A program made the position numbers and the translations under genes. A stretch of DNA of 64,000 bases from Actinoplanes sp. N902-109 (GTDB taxonomy: Bacteria > Actinomycetota > Actinomycetes > Mycobacteriales > Micromonosporaceae): positions 1,427,501 through 1,491,500 of the forward strand of contig NC_021191.1 of the NCBI RefSeq assembly GCF_000389965.1, given 5' to 3'. The notes beneath the pieces are model-generated. The model searched no databases. It had not been told where the DNA came from and saw only the letters and a program-made list of their open reading frames with translations. Positions 18,186 through 28,420 of this stretch are shown here, in pieces; the first letter of the stretch is position 1; every line of letters begins with the position of its first letter.

Positions 18186-18428
18186 CCGTTCCCCTGAAGT
18201 GCTCGTGCAGGCATTGCCGGCCCATCGATGGGAACGATCCGCAAACCGCTGGGATCGGAGTTCCCGTTCCTTCTGGGTATCGCCCGACTTTACTGTGGCG
18301 AAACGTTCGCCACGGGCAGCCGGTGCGAGCTCCTGCCCGCGGCCGCGTCAGCGACCGCACCCGTACGCCTGCAGATGCGTCCGGGCGTGGTGGCTCGGGC
18401 GCTGTCCGCAGGCTTACCGACCCGCTCC

Positions 18429-18794
18429 TCACACGTTGATGGTGGCGACCGGGGCGAGATCGTAGTTGCGGGCGTAGCCGTTCTCGGTGCCGACGAGCAG
18501 GTCGACGATGGTGAAATAGCGGTCCCAGAACGGGGTCTCGCGCAGCGCCTCGATCAGCAGTTGGTAGGAGTGGTGGTCGCGGGCCTCCCAGACCCAGACG
18601 TCGGTGACGCGGGTGGAGTAGAACTCGGTGTCGTAGAAGCGCGACGTGACACTCTTCGCCTTGTTCTGGATCGCCGGGAGGACCTGTGTGGTGAAGGCCT
18701 CCACGCGTTCTTCGACGGTCAGGGCGAGCCATTCCGGTGTGGTCTTGATGAGCATGAACGCGGTGACGGTCGGTTCGGCTTCTTCAGCGGTCAT
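18429..18794 (-). CDS. Darcynin-family protein
   Basis: The 121-aa product matches the darcynin pattern (VTAFMLIKTTPEWLAL near the start, RFYDTEFYSTRVTDVWVWEA in the middle, ETPFWDRYFTIVDLLVGTENGYA near the end). Darcynins are small alpha/beta proteins of uncertain role, probably a dimeric ferredoxin-like fold. The ATG at 18794 is 34 nt after the SDR stop codon on the same strand, so the two form an operon. The gap 18186-18428 upstream of the PAS-PP2C gene shows no gene. Confidence 0.8.
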   Translation of the reverse strand: MTAEEAEPTVTAFMLIKTTPEWLALTVEERVEAFTTQVLPAIQNKAKSVTSRFYDTEFYSTRVTDVWVWEARDHHSYQLLIEALRETPFWDRYFTIVDLLVGTENGYARNYDLAPVATINV

Positions 18795-18828
18795 GGAAGG
18801 CTCCTGTCCGGGTCGGGTGCGGTGGTGG

Positions 18829-19710
18829 TCAGGACGCGCTGCCGTAGGCGCCGGCCGCGATGTCGTCGAGCAGGGTCGGGCCGGTCGGGGTCCAGCCGAG
18901 CAGTTCGCGGGTGCGGGTGCTGGACGCGGCCATGCCGAGGCCGAAGAACTGGGCCATGAGACCGAAGTGCTCGGCGGCGTTCTCGCGGGCGACCGCCACC
19001 ACGGGCAGCCCGAGGCTTTTGCCGAGGGCCTCGGCGATCTCGCGGGTGGAGACGGACTCCTCGGCCACCACGTGCATCCGGGTGCCGGCCGGCGCCTTCT
19101 CGATGCCGAGCCGGATGGCGCGCGCGGCGTCCGAGCGGTGCACGGCCGACCAGGCGGTGGAACCGTCGTCGATGTAGCCCGACACACCCCGCCGGCGGGC
19201 TGCGTCGGCCAGGAACGTGACGAAACCCCAGTCACCGGCGCCGTGCACGCTCGGGGCGAACCGCGCGATGATCGTGCGTACGCCACGATCGACGTAGCTC
19301 AGCGCCAGGTTCTCGCTGTCGCCGCGCGAGTCGACCGGGCTGACGTCGGACTCCAGGGCGGGCCGGCCCTCGACGACGCCGGAGAGGCCGTTGGCGACGA
19401 CGAAGGGTTTGCCGCTGCCGGCCAGCGCCGCGGCCATGGCCTCGACGGCGGCGCGCTCGGCCCGGTCGCTCTCGGGCCCGAAGTCGTGCTTGTTGGCCAG
19501 GTGGACGACGGCATCGGCCGCGACGGCGCCGCGACGCAGCGAGTCGAGGTCGTCGAGGTCGCCGCGCAGCGCGGTGGCGCCCCTGGCTTCCAGCGTCTTG
19601 GCGGAATCGTCGGAGCGGGCCAGGCCGGTGACTCGGTGGCCGTTGGCGAGCAACTCGTCGACGGTGGCGGAGCCGATCCAGCCGGTCGCTCCGGTGACGA
19701 ACACGTCCAT
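18829..19710 (-). CDS. NAD(P)-dependent epimerase/SDR (extended type)
   Basis: The 293-aa product opens with the Rossmann motif MDVFVTGATGWIGSATVDEL (TGATGxxG). It contains HLANKHDFGPES, as in NAD-dependent epimerase/dehydratase relatives of unknown substrate. The canonical YxxxK is not obvious (ALSYVDRGVR sits near the expected place), so activity is uncertain. ATG 19710 is preferred over the upstream in-frame ATG at 19770: GGAGG lies 7-8 nt upstream, and the 20 extra residues do not resemble the family. The operators at 19760-19812 imply control by a TetR whose gene is now a remnant. Confidence 0.85.
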   Translation of the reverse strand: MDVFVTGATGWIGSATVDELLANGHRVTGLARSDDSAKTLEARGATALRGDLDDLDSLRRGAVAADAVVHLANKHDFGPESDRAERAAVEAMAAALAGSGKPFVVANGLSGVVEGRPALESDVSPVDSRGDSENLALSYVDRGVRTIIARFAPSVHGAGDWGFVTFLADAARRRGVSGYIDDGSTAWSAVHRSDAARAIRLGIEKAPAGTRMHVVAEESVSTREIAEALGKSLGLPVVAVARENAAEHFGLMAQFFGLGMAASSTRTRELLGWTPTGPTLLDDIAAGAYGSAS

Positions 19711-19759
19711 GGGGTCCTCCTCGGAGTTTCGGTTCATCGTGTCTCGTAACCGTAGCCCA

Positions 19760-19812
19760 TAACGCGACACTGTGTCTCGTTACCTGCATCACAAACGAGA
19801 CAAGGTGTCTCG
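19760..19812. promoter_or_regulatory. Two operator dyads, 33 bp apart, upstream of the SDR gene
   Basis: TAACGcGACA-CTG-TGTCtCGTTA spans 19760-19782 and CGAGACA-AGG-TGTCTCG spans 19796-19812. Both have 7-bp arms around a 3-bp centre. A third half-site, TGTCTCG, is at 19740-19746. The geometry is that of a TetR-type repressor. Confidence 0.7.
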
Positions 19813-19861
19813 GTATGGGACGGCTAGCTTCACAGGCGACAGGGGCGGGAAGCTGTCTGGC

Positions 19862-20037
19862 ATGCGGTCGACGACGTTGCTGGCCGCCGCTCAGCACGAT
19901 CCGGCGGTGCGCAGCTGATTGCCTGGCGCGACAACCTCGGCGCGAGCCTGCGAGCCGTCCTCGAGCGGACCGTCCCCGGCTTGGCCGCCCCCAATCATGT
20001 GGTGGTAAGCCGGGCCGGGTCGGCGTCGCCTGGCTGA
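19862..20037 (+). pseudogene. C-terminal remnant of a TetR regulator
   Basis: From 19862 the sequence reads STTLLAAAQHDPAVR and then, after a one-base loss near 19915, continues in another frame as QLIAWRDNLGASLRAVLERT, ending at TGA 20035-20037. This is the usual C-terminal pattern of TetR proteins that sit divergently beside SDR genes. The N-terminal DNA-binding domain is absent: only about 50 bp separate the operators from the remnant. I infer a large deletion plus a frameshift, leaving the SDR/darcynin operon without its local repressor. Confidence 0.6.
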
Positions 20038-20569
20038 GGGCGACGGTGCTGAGTCCGAAGGTCCGTGGTGGTCGGCGTCGCGGATGCTAGCGGTATCACG
20101 AAGCGGCCATATCGACAGCCGAGATGGCAGGGTTCGACCCCAAGGTCGCCCGGCGGGCCGAGCGCGTGTGCGGCACCTGCGATGAGGTCCTCATCGGCTG
20201 CGTGGCCCAGGACGTCGGCGCCATGGACGTCGGCCATGACGCGCGCACGCTCGCCGCACTGCTGCTGATCACCGTGCAGACCGGAGTTCATGCGCCAAGT
20301 GGCCGACGGCGAGCAGCGTAGTCGCGTCCACGATGGCCGCTGCCGGCTCCGGCGCCCGGCCCGCCTCCCGGTGGCGCGCCGCCGCGCGGAGAGCGGGCGC
20401 GGGTCTCCATCCGGCAGGGCGCTGTTGTTCCGATGGCCGGACGGAGGCGGTCAGCTCGGCTGTACCGATCAGTAAGTTGGTCCAGGCTCAACCCCAGGTC
20501 AAGCGGCTCAGCCCCCGTGCGCAAAGCTTTCGCCCAGAGCAAGATCGAGGAAAGGTAAGTCAAGTATCC
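20038..20569. other. Intergenic stretch without a convincing gene
   Basis: Short open frames exist on both strands (for example 20124-20321 plus), but none shows a recognisable motif, ribosome site or consistent codon usage. It may be debris from the deletion that removed the TetR gene. Confidence 0.5.
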
Positions 20570-21158
20570 GTGAGTGCAGAATTCGACTGGGATCTGATCA
20601 ATTGTGAGCGGTGGACGCCGCTGTCACAAATCTGCGCCACCGCTCAGCGGGTCGTCTCGATGCTGTTCGCCATCGCGCCGGGCTTCTATGCCTTGACCAG
20701 CGAAGGCTTCAACGAAAAAACAAGTGAAGAAGATCCGGGAGTGGCAGCGATTCTTTGGAGCCGAGCCCGTAGCCCTTACCGTTTATGACAGGCAACTGTT
20801 CAGCGGCGACGACAACGCCGAACGCGCGGTTCCGCCGCCGAGGAAAGTCATGGGTTTCAGTCCGTACACATTTGAGGCTGCAATCGCCTTCGAGAAATCC
20901 CGGGGCCGGCGACCCCGGCAGTCTGCCTCGTACCGCTTTCCTGACGGGAGATTCACCAGCTCGATGGTTGATGTCATCGATCGCAGATATTATTTCCTGT
21001 CGGTTGATCCTGCAGATACTGAGGAAATAGCTGCGATATCGTTCAGTCTTCCTGAGGCCCCAGCGCAGAAGCAGTACCGCTTGGGTGCCGTTCAGGCGGT
21101 AATTGAGATCGGTGAAGATGCCGTCGGTGGTCCACGTTTTGAAGTACCACAGATCTAG
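20570..21158 (+). pseudogene. Hypothetical protein split by a frameshift at an A6 run
   Basis: GTG at 20570 opens a 72-codon frame (MSAEFDWDLINCERWTPLSQ...), with GAGGAAAGG about 15 nt upstream. At GAAAAAACAAG (20714-20724) the sense passes to the next frame (KKQVKKIREWQRFFGAEPVAL...), which runs to TAG at 21156-21158. Dropping one A joins them into a single protein of about 195 aa: ...EGFNE-KKQVKKIREWQRFFG... The second frame alone (from GTG 20724, 144 aa) is also possible. The gene is visibly AT-richer than its neighbours, suggesting transfer. Family not recognised. Two real overlapping genes or programmed slippage cannot be excluded. Confidence 0.55.
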
Positions 21159-21203
21159 GGCACACATGGGTCACCCTTGCTTCCCCAAGGAACATAAGAG
21201 GAT

Positions 21204-21300
21204 CTAACCAGACTTGCACCGCCTGGTTAGGGCCTTGTTCAACTGTGCGCCGCGTAGGACTTCAACTTACGAACGCGGATTAAGATTCCACTATCGGCAG
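21204..21300 (-). repeat. Decayed copy of the tRNA-Lys 3' half and its terminator (att-like direct repeat)
   Basis: CTGTGCGCCGCGTAGGACTT at 21243-21262 is identical to 31026-31045, the 3' end of tRNA-Lys plus 3 flanking nt. Similarity continues with scattered changes to about 21300, covering the T-arm and anticodon stem. On the other side, CTAACCAG...CTGGTTAG (21204-21230) mirrors the tRNA terminator CTGACCAG...CTGGTCAG. The copy cannot fold as a tRNA. Same orientation as the intact gene. Confidence 0.7.
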
Positions 21301-21388
21301 TGCTCCCAGGTTTCGTGCAGTGCCATTCAGCGCTGAAATCTCCACCCCGGCAAGGCTAATTACACCTTTTGGTCGACATCGTCGCACG

Positions 21389-23425
21389 TCAGAAGGACAC
21401 GTCTTGCAAAGGGGAGACCGCGCCGTCGGTGAAGACCCGCTGGATGTAGAGGTGGTTCTCCCCATCCTGCGCGGCGTACTGCACGAAGGTCCCGTAGCCG
21501 TCCGGGTCGGCTGGCGTCTCCTGTACCGGGCCGTCGTTCACATGCCACAGGTACGTGACCGTCACGTCCATCAGGTCGCCGGAGAAGGCAAACCAGCCGT
21601 TCTCGTAAATGCCCCAGGTGTCGATCTGCGGATCGAGCACGATGTAGTCGACCCTTGTGTCAGCCGATAGGGAGCCGTCCCGGTGCACACCGCGGACGGT
21701 CAGTGAGCCGTAGCCGGGGTCCGCCGGGGTGTAGGTGATCGTGGCCTCGTCGACCGTGCCGCTCGTCCCGTCGGCCAGCGTGTACTGGTAACCCACGACG
21801 TCCTGGGTGGGCGGGACCAGTGTGAAGGTAGCCGGCCGTCCGGCGACGGCACTGTTCCCGTACGGCCCGGTCAGCGTCACCCCTGGCGCGTCCGGCACGC
21901 TGAGCTGGATCGTCGTCGGCGGTGTCAGGGTGCCGTCGGCCAGCACCCCCTGCGCGGTGAACGGACTGTCCCCGGCGTGGCGGGGCACCACGTCGACGGC
22001 AGCGTTGGGTCCGTGGACCGACTGCTGGGTTCCGCCGTCGAAGGTGTAGACGAAACCGGTCACGCCCGGGACGTCGGTCCATAAGAAGACCTCGATCGGC
22101 TGCCCGAGGACCGGTGTGTCGTTGATCCCGACGTTTGGGTGGGCGTCGATCACATAGAACGTCTGCACGGCGGGGGTCGACTCGTGGCCGGCCCCGTCCA
22201 CCGAGGTCACCGTGATCGTGTAAGTGCCGCCGGCGGGAGGCGTCCATGAGAGCTTGGCCGAGCCGTCTGCATCGGCGGTGATCCGCTGCTGGTCACCGCC
22301 GAAGTCGTACTTGAAGGCGACCACCCCGACCGAACGCGCGGTGAGGGTGAAGGTTTCGGGCCGGCCCGAGATCGGATCGGCGGCGGCGCTGACACCCGGA
22401 GCGTCGGTCACGACGATGCGGTCGGTGTGTGCGCCGGCCAGCTTCTTGCCGGCGTACGAGTGCTCGACGATCGTCTTGGTCCCGGCGCTGGTGAAGACCA
22501 GGCTGCCGGTCGCCTTCTGGCCGATCGCGGGCACCCGTGTCTCCGGTCCGCCGTCGACCGTGTACCCGAACGACGTCACGTCGGTGGAGATCGCTTGCAG
22601 TCTGATGTGGCTGGTCAGGCCGATCCCTGCGTTGTCGATGGTGGCGAACGGGGCGCTGTCGCGTACGTAGAAGGTGTACTTCGTCCAGTCGCTGGCGTTA
22701 CCGGCCGCGTCCAGCGAGCGGACCTCGACGTACTCGGAGCCCGAGCTGGACGGCGCGACGCTGACCTTGGCCCGGCCGCCCGGATGGTTTGGCGCCGCGA
22801 CCGGATTGCCGGCCGCCACCGGCATTCGGTTCACCGAGTACTCGAAGCTGGTCACGTCGCGGCTGCCGCCGGTGTCGAAGATGAAGTTCCCCGGCACCCC
22901 GGCACCGCCGGTGCCTGGGTAATTGGCGGTGGCGTACTTCTTTGACGAGACCAGAGGGGTCGGCGGCGCGGTGTTGTCGACGGTCAGGTAGCAGACCGCC
23001 CCGTCCGGCCCCGGCCCGGAGACGTCGCTGGCCTGGGCGGTCCACGCCAGCACCGTCCCGTCGGCGTAGCCGCGCAGGTCGACCTGCAGCCGGGGGTTGG
23101 CGCCGATCGACGAGCCGATCACGGTCCGCTGGTCGGGGTGGCCGTCCGGCCACATCGCGAACGAAGTGGTCGGCGAGGGCGGCGGATTGGTGCCGACCGT
23201 GTGCACGGTGAACATGGTGAACTGCCCGGCGCTGGGGTGGTCGGCTTGCGTGCCGCAGGGCCGGTCCGGGTTCAGCAGACCTTGGTCGGTGACAGTCGGC
23301 GGAGTAGGGGCAGAAGCGGCCTGAGCGCGTGGCGCAAGACCTGCGACCAGGGCAGTGGTGCTGAGTGCGGCTACGGTCGCGTAGCGCCGCATGGATCTCC
23401 AGCGATCCATTATGGATTCCCCCAT
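21389..23425 (-). CDS. Secreted protein with repeated Ig/PKD-like domains
   Basis: The 678-aa product has a signal peptide (YATVAALSTTALVAGLAPRAQA) and then about six beta-sandwich-like units. These show recurrent signatures: SLDAAGNASDWTKYTFYV, SVDGAGHESTPAVQTFYV, and RSVGVVAFKYDFGG and TDVTSFGYTVDGG as related strands. There is no catalytic motif. ATG 23425 or 23410 may be the start; the latter has GGGGGA 7 nt upstream. A likely role is as a surface or adhesive protein. It lies divergent from the RHS gene inside the tRNA-Lys-bounded segment. Confidence 0.75.
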   Translation of the reverse strand: MGESIMDRWRSMRRYATVAALSTTALVAGLAPRAQAASAPTPPTVTDQGLLNPDRPCGTQADHPSAGQFTMFTVHTVGTNPPPSPTTSFAMWPDGHPDQRTVIGSSIGANPRLQVDLRGYADGTVLAWTAQASDVSGPGPDGAVCYLTVDNTAPPTPLVSSKKYATANYPGTGGAGVPGNFIFDTGGSRDVTSFEYSVNRMPVAAGNPVAAPNHPGGRAKVSVAPSSSGSEYVEVRSLDAAGNASDWTKYTFYVRDSAPFATIDNAGIGLTSHIRLQAISTDVTSFGYTVDGGPETRVPAIGQKATGSLVFTSAGTKTIVEHSYAGKKLAGAHTDRIVVTDAPGVSAAADPISGRPETFTLTARSVGVVAFKYDFGGDQQRITADADGSAKLSWTPPAGGTYTITVTSVDGAGHESTPAVQTFYVIDAHPNVGINDTPVLGQPIEVFLWTDVPGVTGFVYTFDGGTQQSVHGPNAAVDVVPRHAGDSPFTAQGVLADGTLTPPTTIQLSVPDAPGVTLTGPYGNSAVAGRPATFTLVPPTQDVVGYQYTLADGTSGTVDEATITYTPADPGYGSLTVRGVHRDGSLSADTRVDYIVLDPQIDTWGIYENGWFAFSGDLMDVTVTYLWHVNDGPVQETPADPDGYGTFVQYAAQDGENHLYIQRVFTDGAVSPLQDVSF

Positions 23426-23787
23426 TTTCCCTGCTCAACCGGCAAGGCGCAGGGAGCTTAACATCGTCGATGCCCACCGTCCGCCCGGTTTCCGCTTCAC
23501 CGCCCGCAGCGTCGAACCGCCGGCCTGGGTCCGCCTTCCGGCTCGGCGGTTCGACTCAACTGCACAACGATCGCTATTGACAGTGAGTGAGATCACGAAC
23601 ACAAAGAGTCGCCCTTTTTGTCTACGTTCTTCTCCTGTCCAGCGCGTGGAAGAGCAGTATTTGTCCGTTCCGGAGGCTCGTTCGACCGGTCTGGTTCAGC
23701 TTCCTTTTAGTTTGATGTTCGGCTATATCTTCGGTGCTGAGCGAGGGCTGGCAGGTGCCCCTCGCGTGTACAGGGGCGGGGTTCGCC
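23426..23787. other. Divergent promoter region between the Ig-like and RHS genes
   Basis: The stretch is AT-richer than its surroundings. TTGACA at 23577-23582 is a possible -35 box, but no good -10 follows at 17-18 bp. No gene is supported here. Confidence 0.4.
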
Positions 23788-26700
23788 GTGGCCGATCGGC
23801 CGGTTGTGATGTTGACGCCGAAGATTCGCTGGGTTGAGCGCTGGGTTGCCGTTTTAGCCGGCGTGCTGGTGCTGGCGGTGGTGTGGTCCGGACTGCAAGC
23901 GCCGGCGTGGGCGGCCCCTGCCGCGGCGGCTGATATGCAGCCGTATCTGGCGGTGGATGAGCGGGCGTTGGACGGCGCGACCGTCAATGCGCCGTTCACG
24001 GCAACGTTGAAGAACGCTGACGCGATCACCGGCGCGATTACTTGGCTGCTCGATGACCATTACGTGGGAAAGAGCGCGGCGACGCCGTACACGTGGTCGG
24101 TGTCGACGACCGACGGTGCACACAAGCTGAAGGCGCGGTGGACCGACACCGACTGGGTGACTGCGGAGTTCACGGTTGTGCCGCAGGGTTGGGCCCCGCC
24201 GAAGCAGATTTATGAGGAATCAGGTCATCGCTGCCAACAGCCCCGACCAACAGCTCAGCCGCAGCACCTACGACGCCCGCGGCAACCTGACCGAGCAAAC
24301 CGACCCGGCCGCCGCCGACGACCCTAAGCCGCCCATACAGAGCTGGACCTACGACGACGCCAACCACGTCACCAGCCACACCGATCAGGCGGGCAACACC
24401 ACTCAGTACGCCTACGACGCCAAGGGTCAGCTGAGCACTACCACCTACCCCGACGGCAGCACCGAAAGCCAGACTTACACCGAGCTCGGGCAGATCAAGA
24501 CCAGCACGGACCAACTCAAGAACGTCACCCACTACGACTACGACAGCCACGGCGACCTGGTCACCGTGACCAGCCCCGGCGGGTCGATCACGACTTTCAC
24601 CTACGACAGCGCGCACAACAAGCTGACCGAAACCGACCCGCGCGGCAACGTCACCGGTGCCGACCAGGCCACGCACGACAAGTACACCAGCCATTGGACG
24701 TACGACGCCTTCGGCCGTATCCTGACCGCCACCGACGGGCTGCAGCACACCACCTACAGCATGTACGACGCGCTCGGCAATCTGGTGTCCACGACGAACC
24801 CGAGCAGCGGTACCACCTCGTACACCTATGACGCGGACGGCAACGTTCTCACCGAGACCGACCCGTACAACCACGTCACCTCGTACACCTACGACGCCGC
24901 AGGCCGTCAGATCACTGCGGTTGGCCCGGACGGCGCCAGGACCACCTCGGCGTACGACAGCCTCGGGCAACTGATCAGCCAGACCGGCCCGGCAGGCAAC
25001 GTCGCAGGTGCCGACGCCGAGACCGCGCGCCGCAACACCACCCTGTACGACTACGACCCGGCCGGCAGGCAGACGCGGACCCGCGTGGTCGACCCCGCAC
25101 ACCCCGACCGGTACCTCGCGACGACGACGATGTATGACGCGCGAGGCAACGCGGTCGCGGTCACCGATCCCGGCGGCGCCGTCACCCGTACCACCTATGA
25201 CCGCGCCTCCCGTCCGATCGCCGTGACCGACCCCACGGGCATTGTCTCCACCACCAGCTACGACAAGCTGGGACGGCAGGACGGCACCAGCAGCGGCGGC
25301 GTCACCACCAACTACACCTACGATGCGGCCGGGCAGCTCACCAAAACCGCCACCGGCGGCGGAGCGAGCACCAGCTACGGCTACGACACCGACGGCAACC
25401 AGACCAGTACGACCGACCCGGACGGTGACACCACCAGTACGGGCTACGACCCCGCCGGGAACGCCACCAGCGTCACCGACCCGCTCGGGCACACCGTCAA
25501 AACCTTCTACGACGCGGCCAACCAGGTCACCAAGGTTCAGGACCAGGCCAATCAATCCACCAGCTACGGCCACGACTCGTCCGGGCACGTCAACAAGGTC
25601 ACCACGGCCACCGGCGCACTCACCCAATACACCTACGACAAAGCCGGGCAGCTCAAGACGGTCACCAACCCGCTCGGCAAGACCTACACCTATGACTACG
25701 ACAAAGCCGGCCGCGTCCAGACCGCCACCACGCCGGAAGGCCGTGTCACCAGCTACACCTACACGCCTGATGGCCAGCCCAAGACTGTCACCCGGCCGTC
25801 GGGAAGCATCAGCTACACCTACGACACCCTCGGGCGCCCCGCGAAGGTCGACTACAGCGACACCTCACCCGACATCACCTACACCTACACCGCGACGGGC
25901 CAACCGAATCAGGTCAGCAATGGCACCACTACTGCCACCTACACCTACGACGCGGCTGGACGCGTCACCGGCATCAGCCGCAATGGCAAAGCCTTCGGCT
26001 ACACCTGGGACAACACGGGACGGCTCAGCAAAACCAGTCTGCCCGACGGTCGCACCCAGAGCTACACCTACGGCAACGACTCCCGGCTGACCAAGACAAC
26101 CTCCGCCAGCGGCTCGACCAGCCGGTCCATCAGCTACGACTACGACCCGGCTGGGCAACTGACCACCATCAACCGCTCGGACGGACCCACTACCACCCGC
26201 CGCTACGACAAAGCCGGCCAGCTCACCGACCTGACCCACACCGCCGGCGGCCGCGATCTGATGGCCCAGAGCATCGGCTACAGCATTACCGGCAGCCCCA
26301 CCACCGTCGCCACCAAACGCGGCACGACCACCATCACCGCCGGCTACACCTATGACAATGCCGGGCAGATCACCGGCATGTGCCTGCTCGGCAACGGCAC
26401 CACCTGCGGCACCAACGACACACAAACCCATTACGAGTACGACCTCAACGGCAACCGCACCAAGACCACCACCGCGTCGGCTGTCACCGCCTACACCTAT
26501 GACAACGACGACCGGCCCAAGGACGAAACCACGGCCGGGAAAACCACCAGCTACACGTACGACGCCAACGGCGCCCTCGCCAAGGAAGCAGGCCCCGACG
26601 GCACCCGCACCTACACGTACGGCCTTGACGCCAACCTCTACAGCGCCTCACTCGCCGACGGCCGTACCATCACCTACACCTACGACGAGTCCGGCAACCG

Positions 26701-28003
26701 CACTGCCCGCGCGGTCAGCGGCGCCACCGACGCCACGTGGACCTGGAACACCCTCGGCGGCCTGCCCACCCTCACGGCAGAATTCAACGGCGCCGGCAGC
26801 CTCACGCATCAGTGGATGAGCGACCCGCTCAGCGACCTCGGCGCACCGGCGGCCGATACTCCCGCTGCCACACCGACCTGGCTGCTCAGCGACTACCAGG
26901 ACAGCATCACCGACACCGCCGCGAGTAACGCCCTGACCGGCAGCGTCACCTTCGACCCCTTCGGCAAACCCCTCACCGGCGACACGAAATACCCTGTCGG
27001 CTTCCACGGCCAGTACCAGGACCAGCTGACCGGCCTCTACGACCTGCGCGCCCGTGACTACAACCCCGACAACGGCCGCTTCACCACCCCCGACCCGGCC
27101 AGCGCCGGACCTGGCACCGCCTTCGCCGACACCTACCACTACGGCTACAACCGGCCCACCGTCCTGAACGACCCCAGCGGCCAATGCGCCATCATCTGCA
27201 CCGCCCTGATCGGAGCCGCCATCGGCGGCGGCATCGGGCTCGTCAGCTGCGGCATGGACCACTGGAAAAACTGCGGCAAAAAAATCGTCACAGGCGCCGT
27301 CGTCGGCGCCTTCACCGGAGCCACCTTTGGCCTAGCCGGCGAAGCCGCAGCCGCCTACGGCGTCGAAGGAGCAGCCGCAGACCTCCTCGGCGGAGGCATC
27401 GCCGGAGTCGTCGGAGGCTACACCGACGCCACCCTCAACGGCCGCAGCTACGGCTACGGCGACGCGGCCAACGACTTCGGCTGGGGAGTCATCGGAGGCG
27501 GCGCCGGACGACTCATTACCCCCGTCGTCAGACGGGTGATCGCCGTCCGCATTGCCAAAGCCAAAGCATGGAAGGCCAAGAACAGCCCCGGACCTAGACC
27601 AGCCAATCTCAATAATATTGCATGTGCTCCGGGCACTACCTCATCGAGCAGTGGGTCGAGTTCCACAGGCCAAGCGGTCTCTGACCCTGCAATTCCCAAA
27701 ACCACCATCAGTCGACAGGCGCAGCAGCGACATGTTGAGGGGGAGGAGCAGCAGGTCGCTAGCGGTAAAGGGTACATGAAATCATACGCCGATGCTCAAA
27801 AGGTGCTGGATGCTTACCATAATGGCGATGCGTCCGTGTTGGGCCGGATGAAGCAAGGTTACATTGTGGTTCGCTATAATGCAGTAACAGGTTATAACAA
27901 CAACGCGGCGGCCGGCTATTCTGATCAGCCTACGCACTTGTTTGCAATCAAGGGAACCAAGAAGGTGAGCGTTATGCCAATTAATCCCAAGTGGAAGCCT
28001 TAG
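23788..28003 (+). pseudogene. RHS/YD-repeat polymorphic toxin, internally deleted and frameshifted
   Basis: The N-terminal fragment (frame 1, from GTG 23788 or ATG 23809) has a signal or anchor helix (WVAVLAGVLVLAVVWSGLQAPAWA) and an Ig-like domain. Near 24214 it runs from IYEESG straight into frame 2 (QVIAANSPDQQLSRSTYDARGNL), where about 30 YD repeats follow. The RHS core ends with the hallmark FHGQYQDQLTGLYDLRARDYNP and RPTVLNDPSG at about 27175. After a Gly/Ala hydrophobic segment comes an AT-richer toxin tail of about 110 residues (QQRHVEGEEQQ...DAQKVLDAYHNG...THLFAIKGTKKVSVMPINPKWKP), which resembles the polymorphic toxin type 50 layout. A full-length RHS protein would be far longer, so I infer a large internal deletion plus a 2-nt loss. 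The 24176-28003 part is one open frame and could still be expressed. Confidence 0.75.
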
Positions 28004-28014
28004 GAGGTCGGCAA

Positions 28015-28317
28015 GTGGGTTCCTCGTTGGATGACGAGAACAAGTTAGTGCTTGATGTCGTCCAAGCGGCGCTTGGGGTTATTTCGCACGAGATGCTGGC
28101 CATATCGGTGGAGCGGGCTGATAACGGGATCAAGCTCTATGTCGCCGTTAGCGAACTCAATGAGCAAGTCGAAGAAGATGTAGACGATCTGGTGTTTGAA
28201 TTGCAGGCGCTTCAAGAGCGACTCGTTCAGATTGAATTTTTCATCTATGTGGGTAAGGTCAGCGCCGACTGGCCGGGTATCTCTGCTCGTCGTGTCTACG
28301 TATCCAAGGAGGCTTAA
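28015..28317 (+). CDS. Putative immunity protein of the RHS toxin
   Basis: The 100-aa acidic product (VVQAALGVISHEMLAISVERADNG..., EEDVDDLVFELQALQERL, ...GISARRVYVSKEA) starts at GTG 28015. A perfect AGGAGG (28002-28007) overlaps the toxin's TAG stop codon, giving tight coupling. Position, size, acidity and lower GC are those of RHS immunity genes, which neutralise the toxin in the producing cell. I cannot name the family. Confidence 0.7.
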   Translation: MGSSLDDENKLVLDVVQAALGVISHEMLAISVERADNGIKLYVAVSELNEQVEEDVDDLVFELQALQERLVQIEFFIYVGKVSADWPGISARRVYVSKEA

Positions 28318-28420
28318 TATCATTTACTCGATGACCTCGGCGGCCGAGCGGTTTACATCAGCTGTGCCAGTCAATGCGTTTATCATCGAGATCCGTACGG
28401 TCGCCATCCGGTTCTGGTTA

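Noticed and set aside
20124..20321. 65-codon plus-strand frame (MAGFDPKVARRAERVCGTC...)
   Set aside because: There is no ribosome site, no recognisable family, and equal-length frames on the other strand; too little support to call a gene.
21243..21300. Second functional tRNA-Lys
   Set aside because: The 5' half is missing and the anticodon stem is mutated; it cannot fold into a cloverleaf.
28331..28420. Short frame split by the IS elements as an old gene
   Set aside because: Removing both insertions restores an open frame, but the protein has no motif, so I only mention it under the nested insertion finding.
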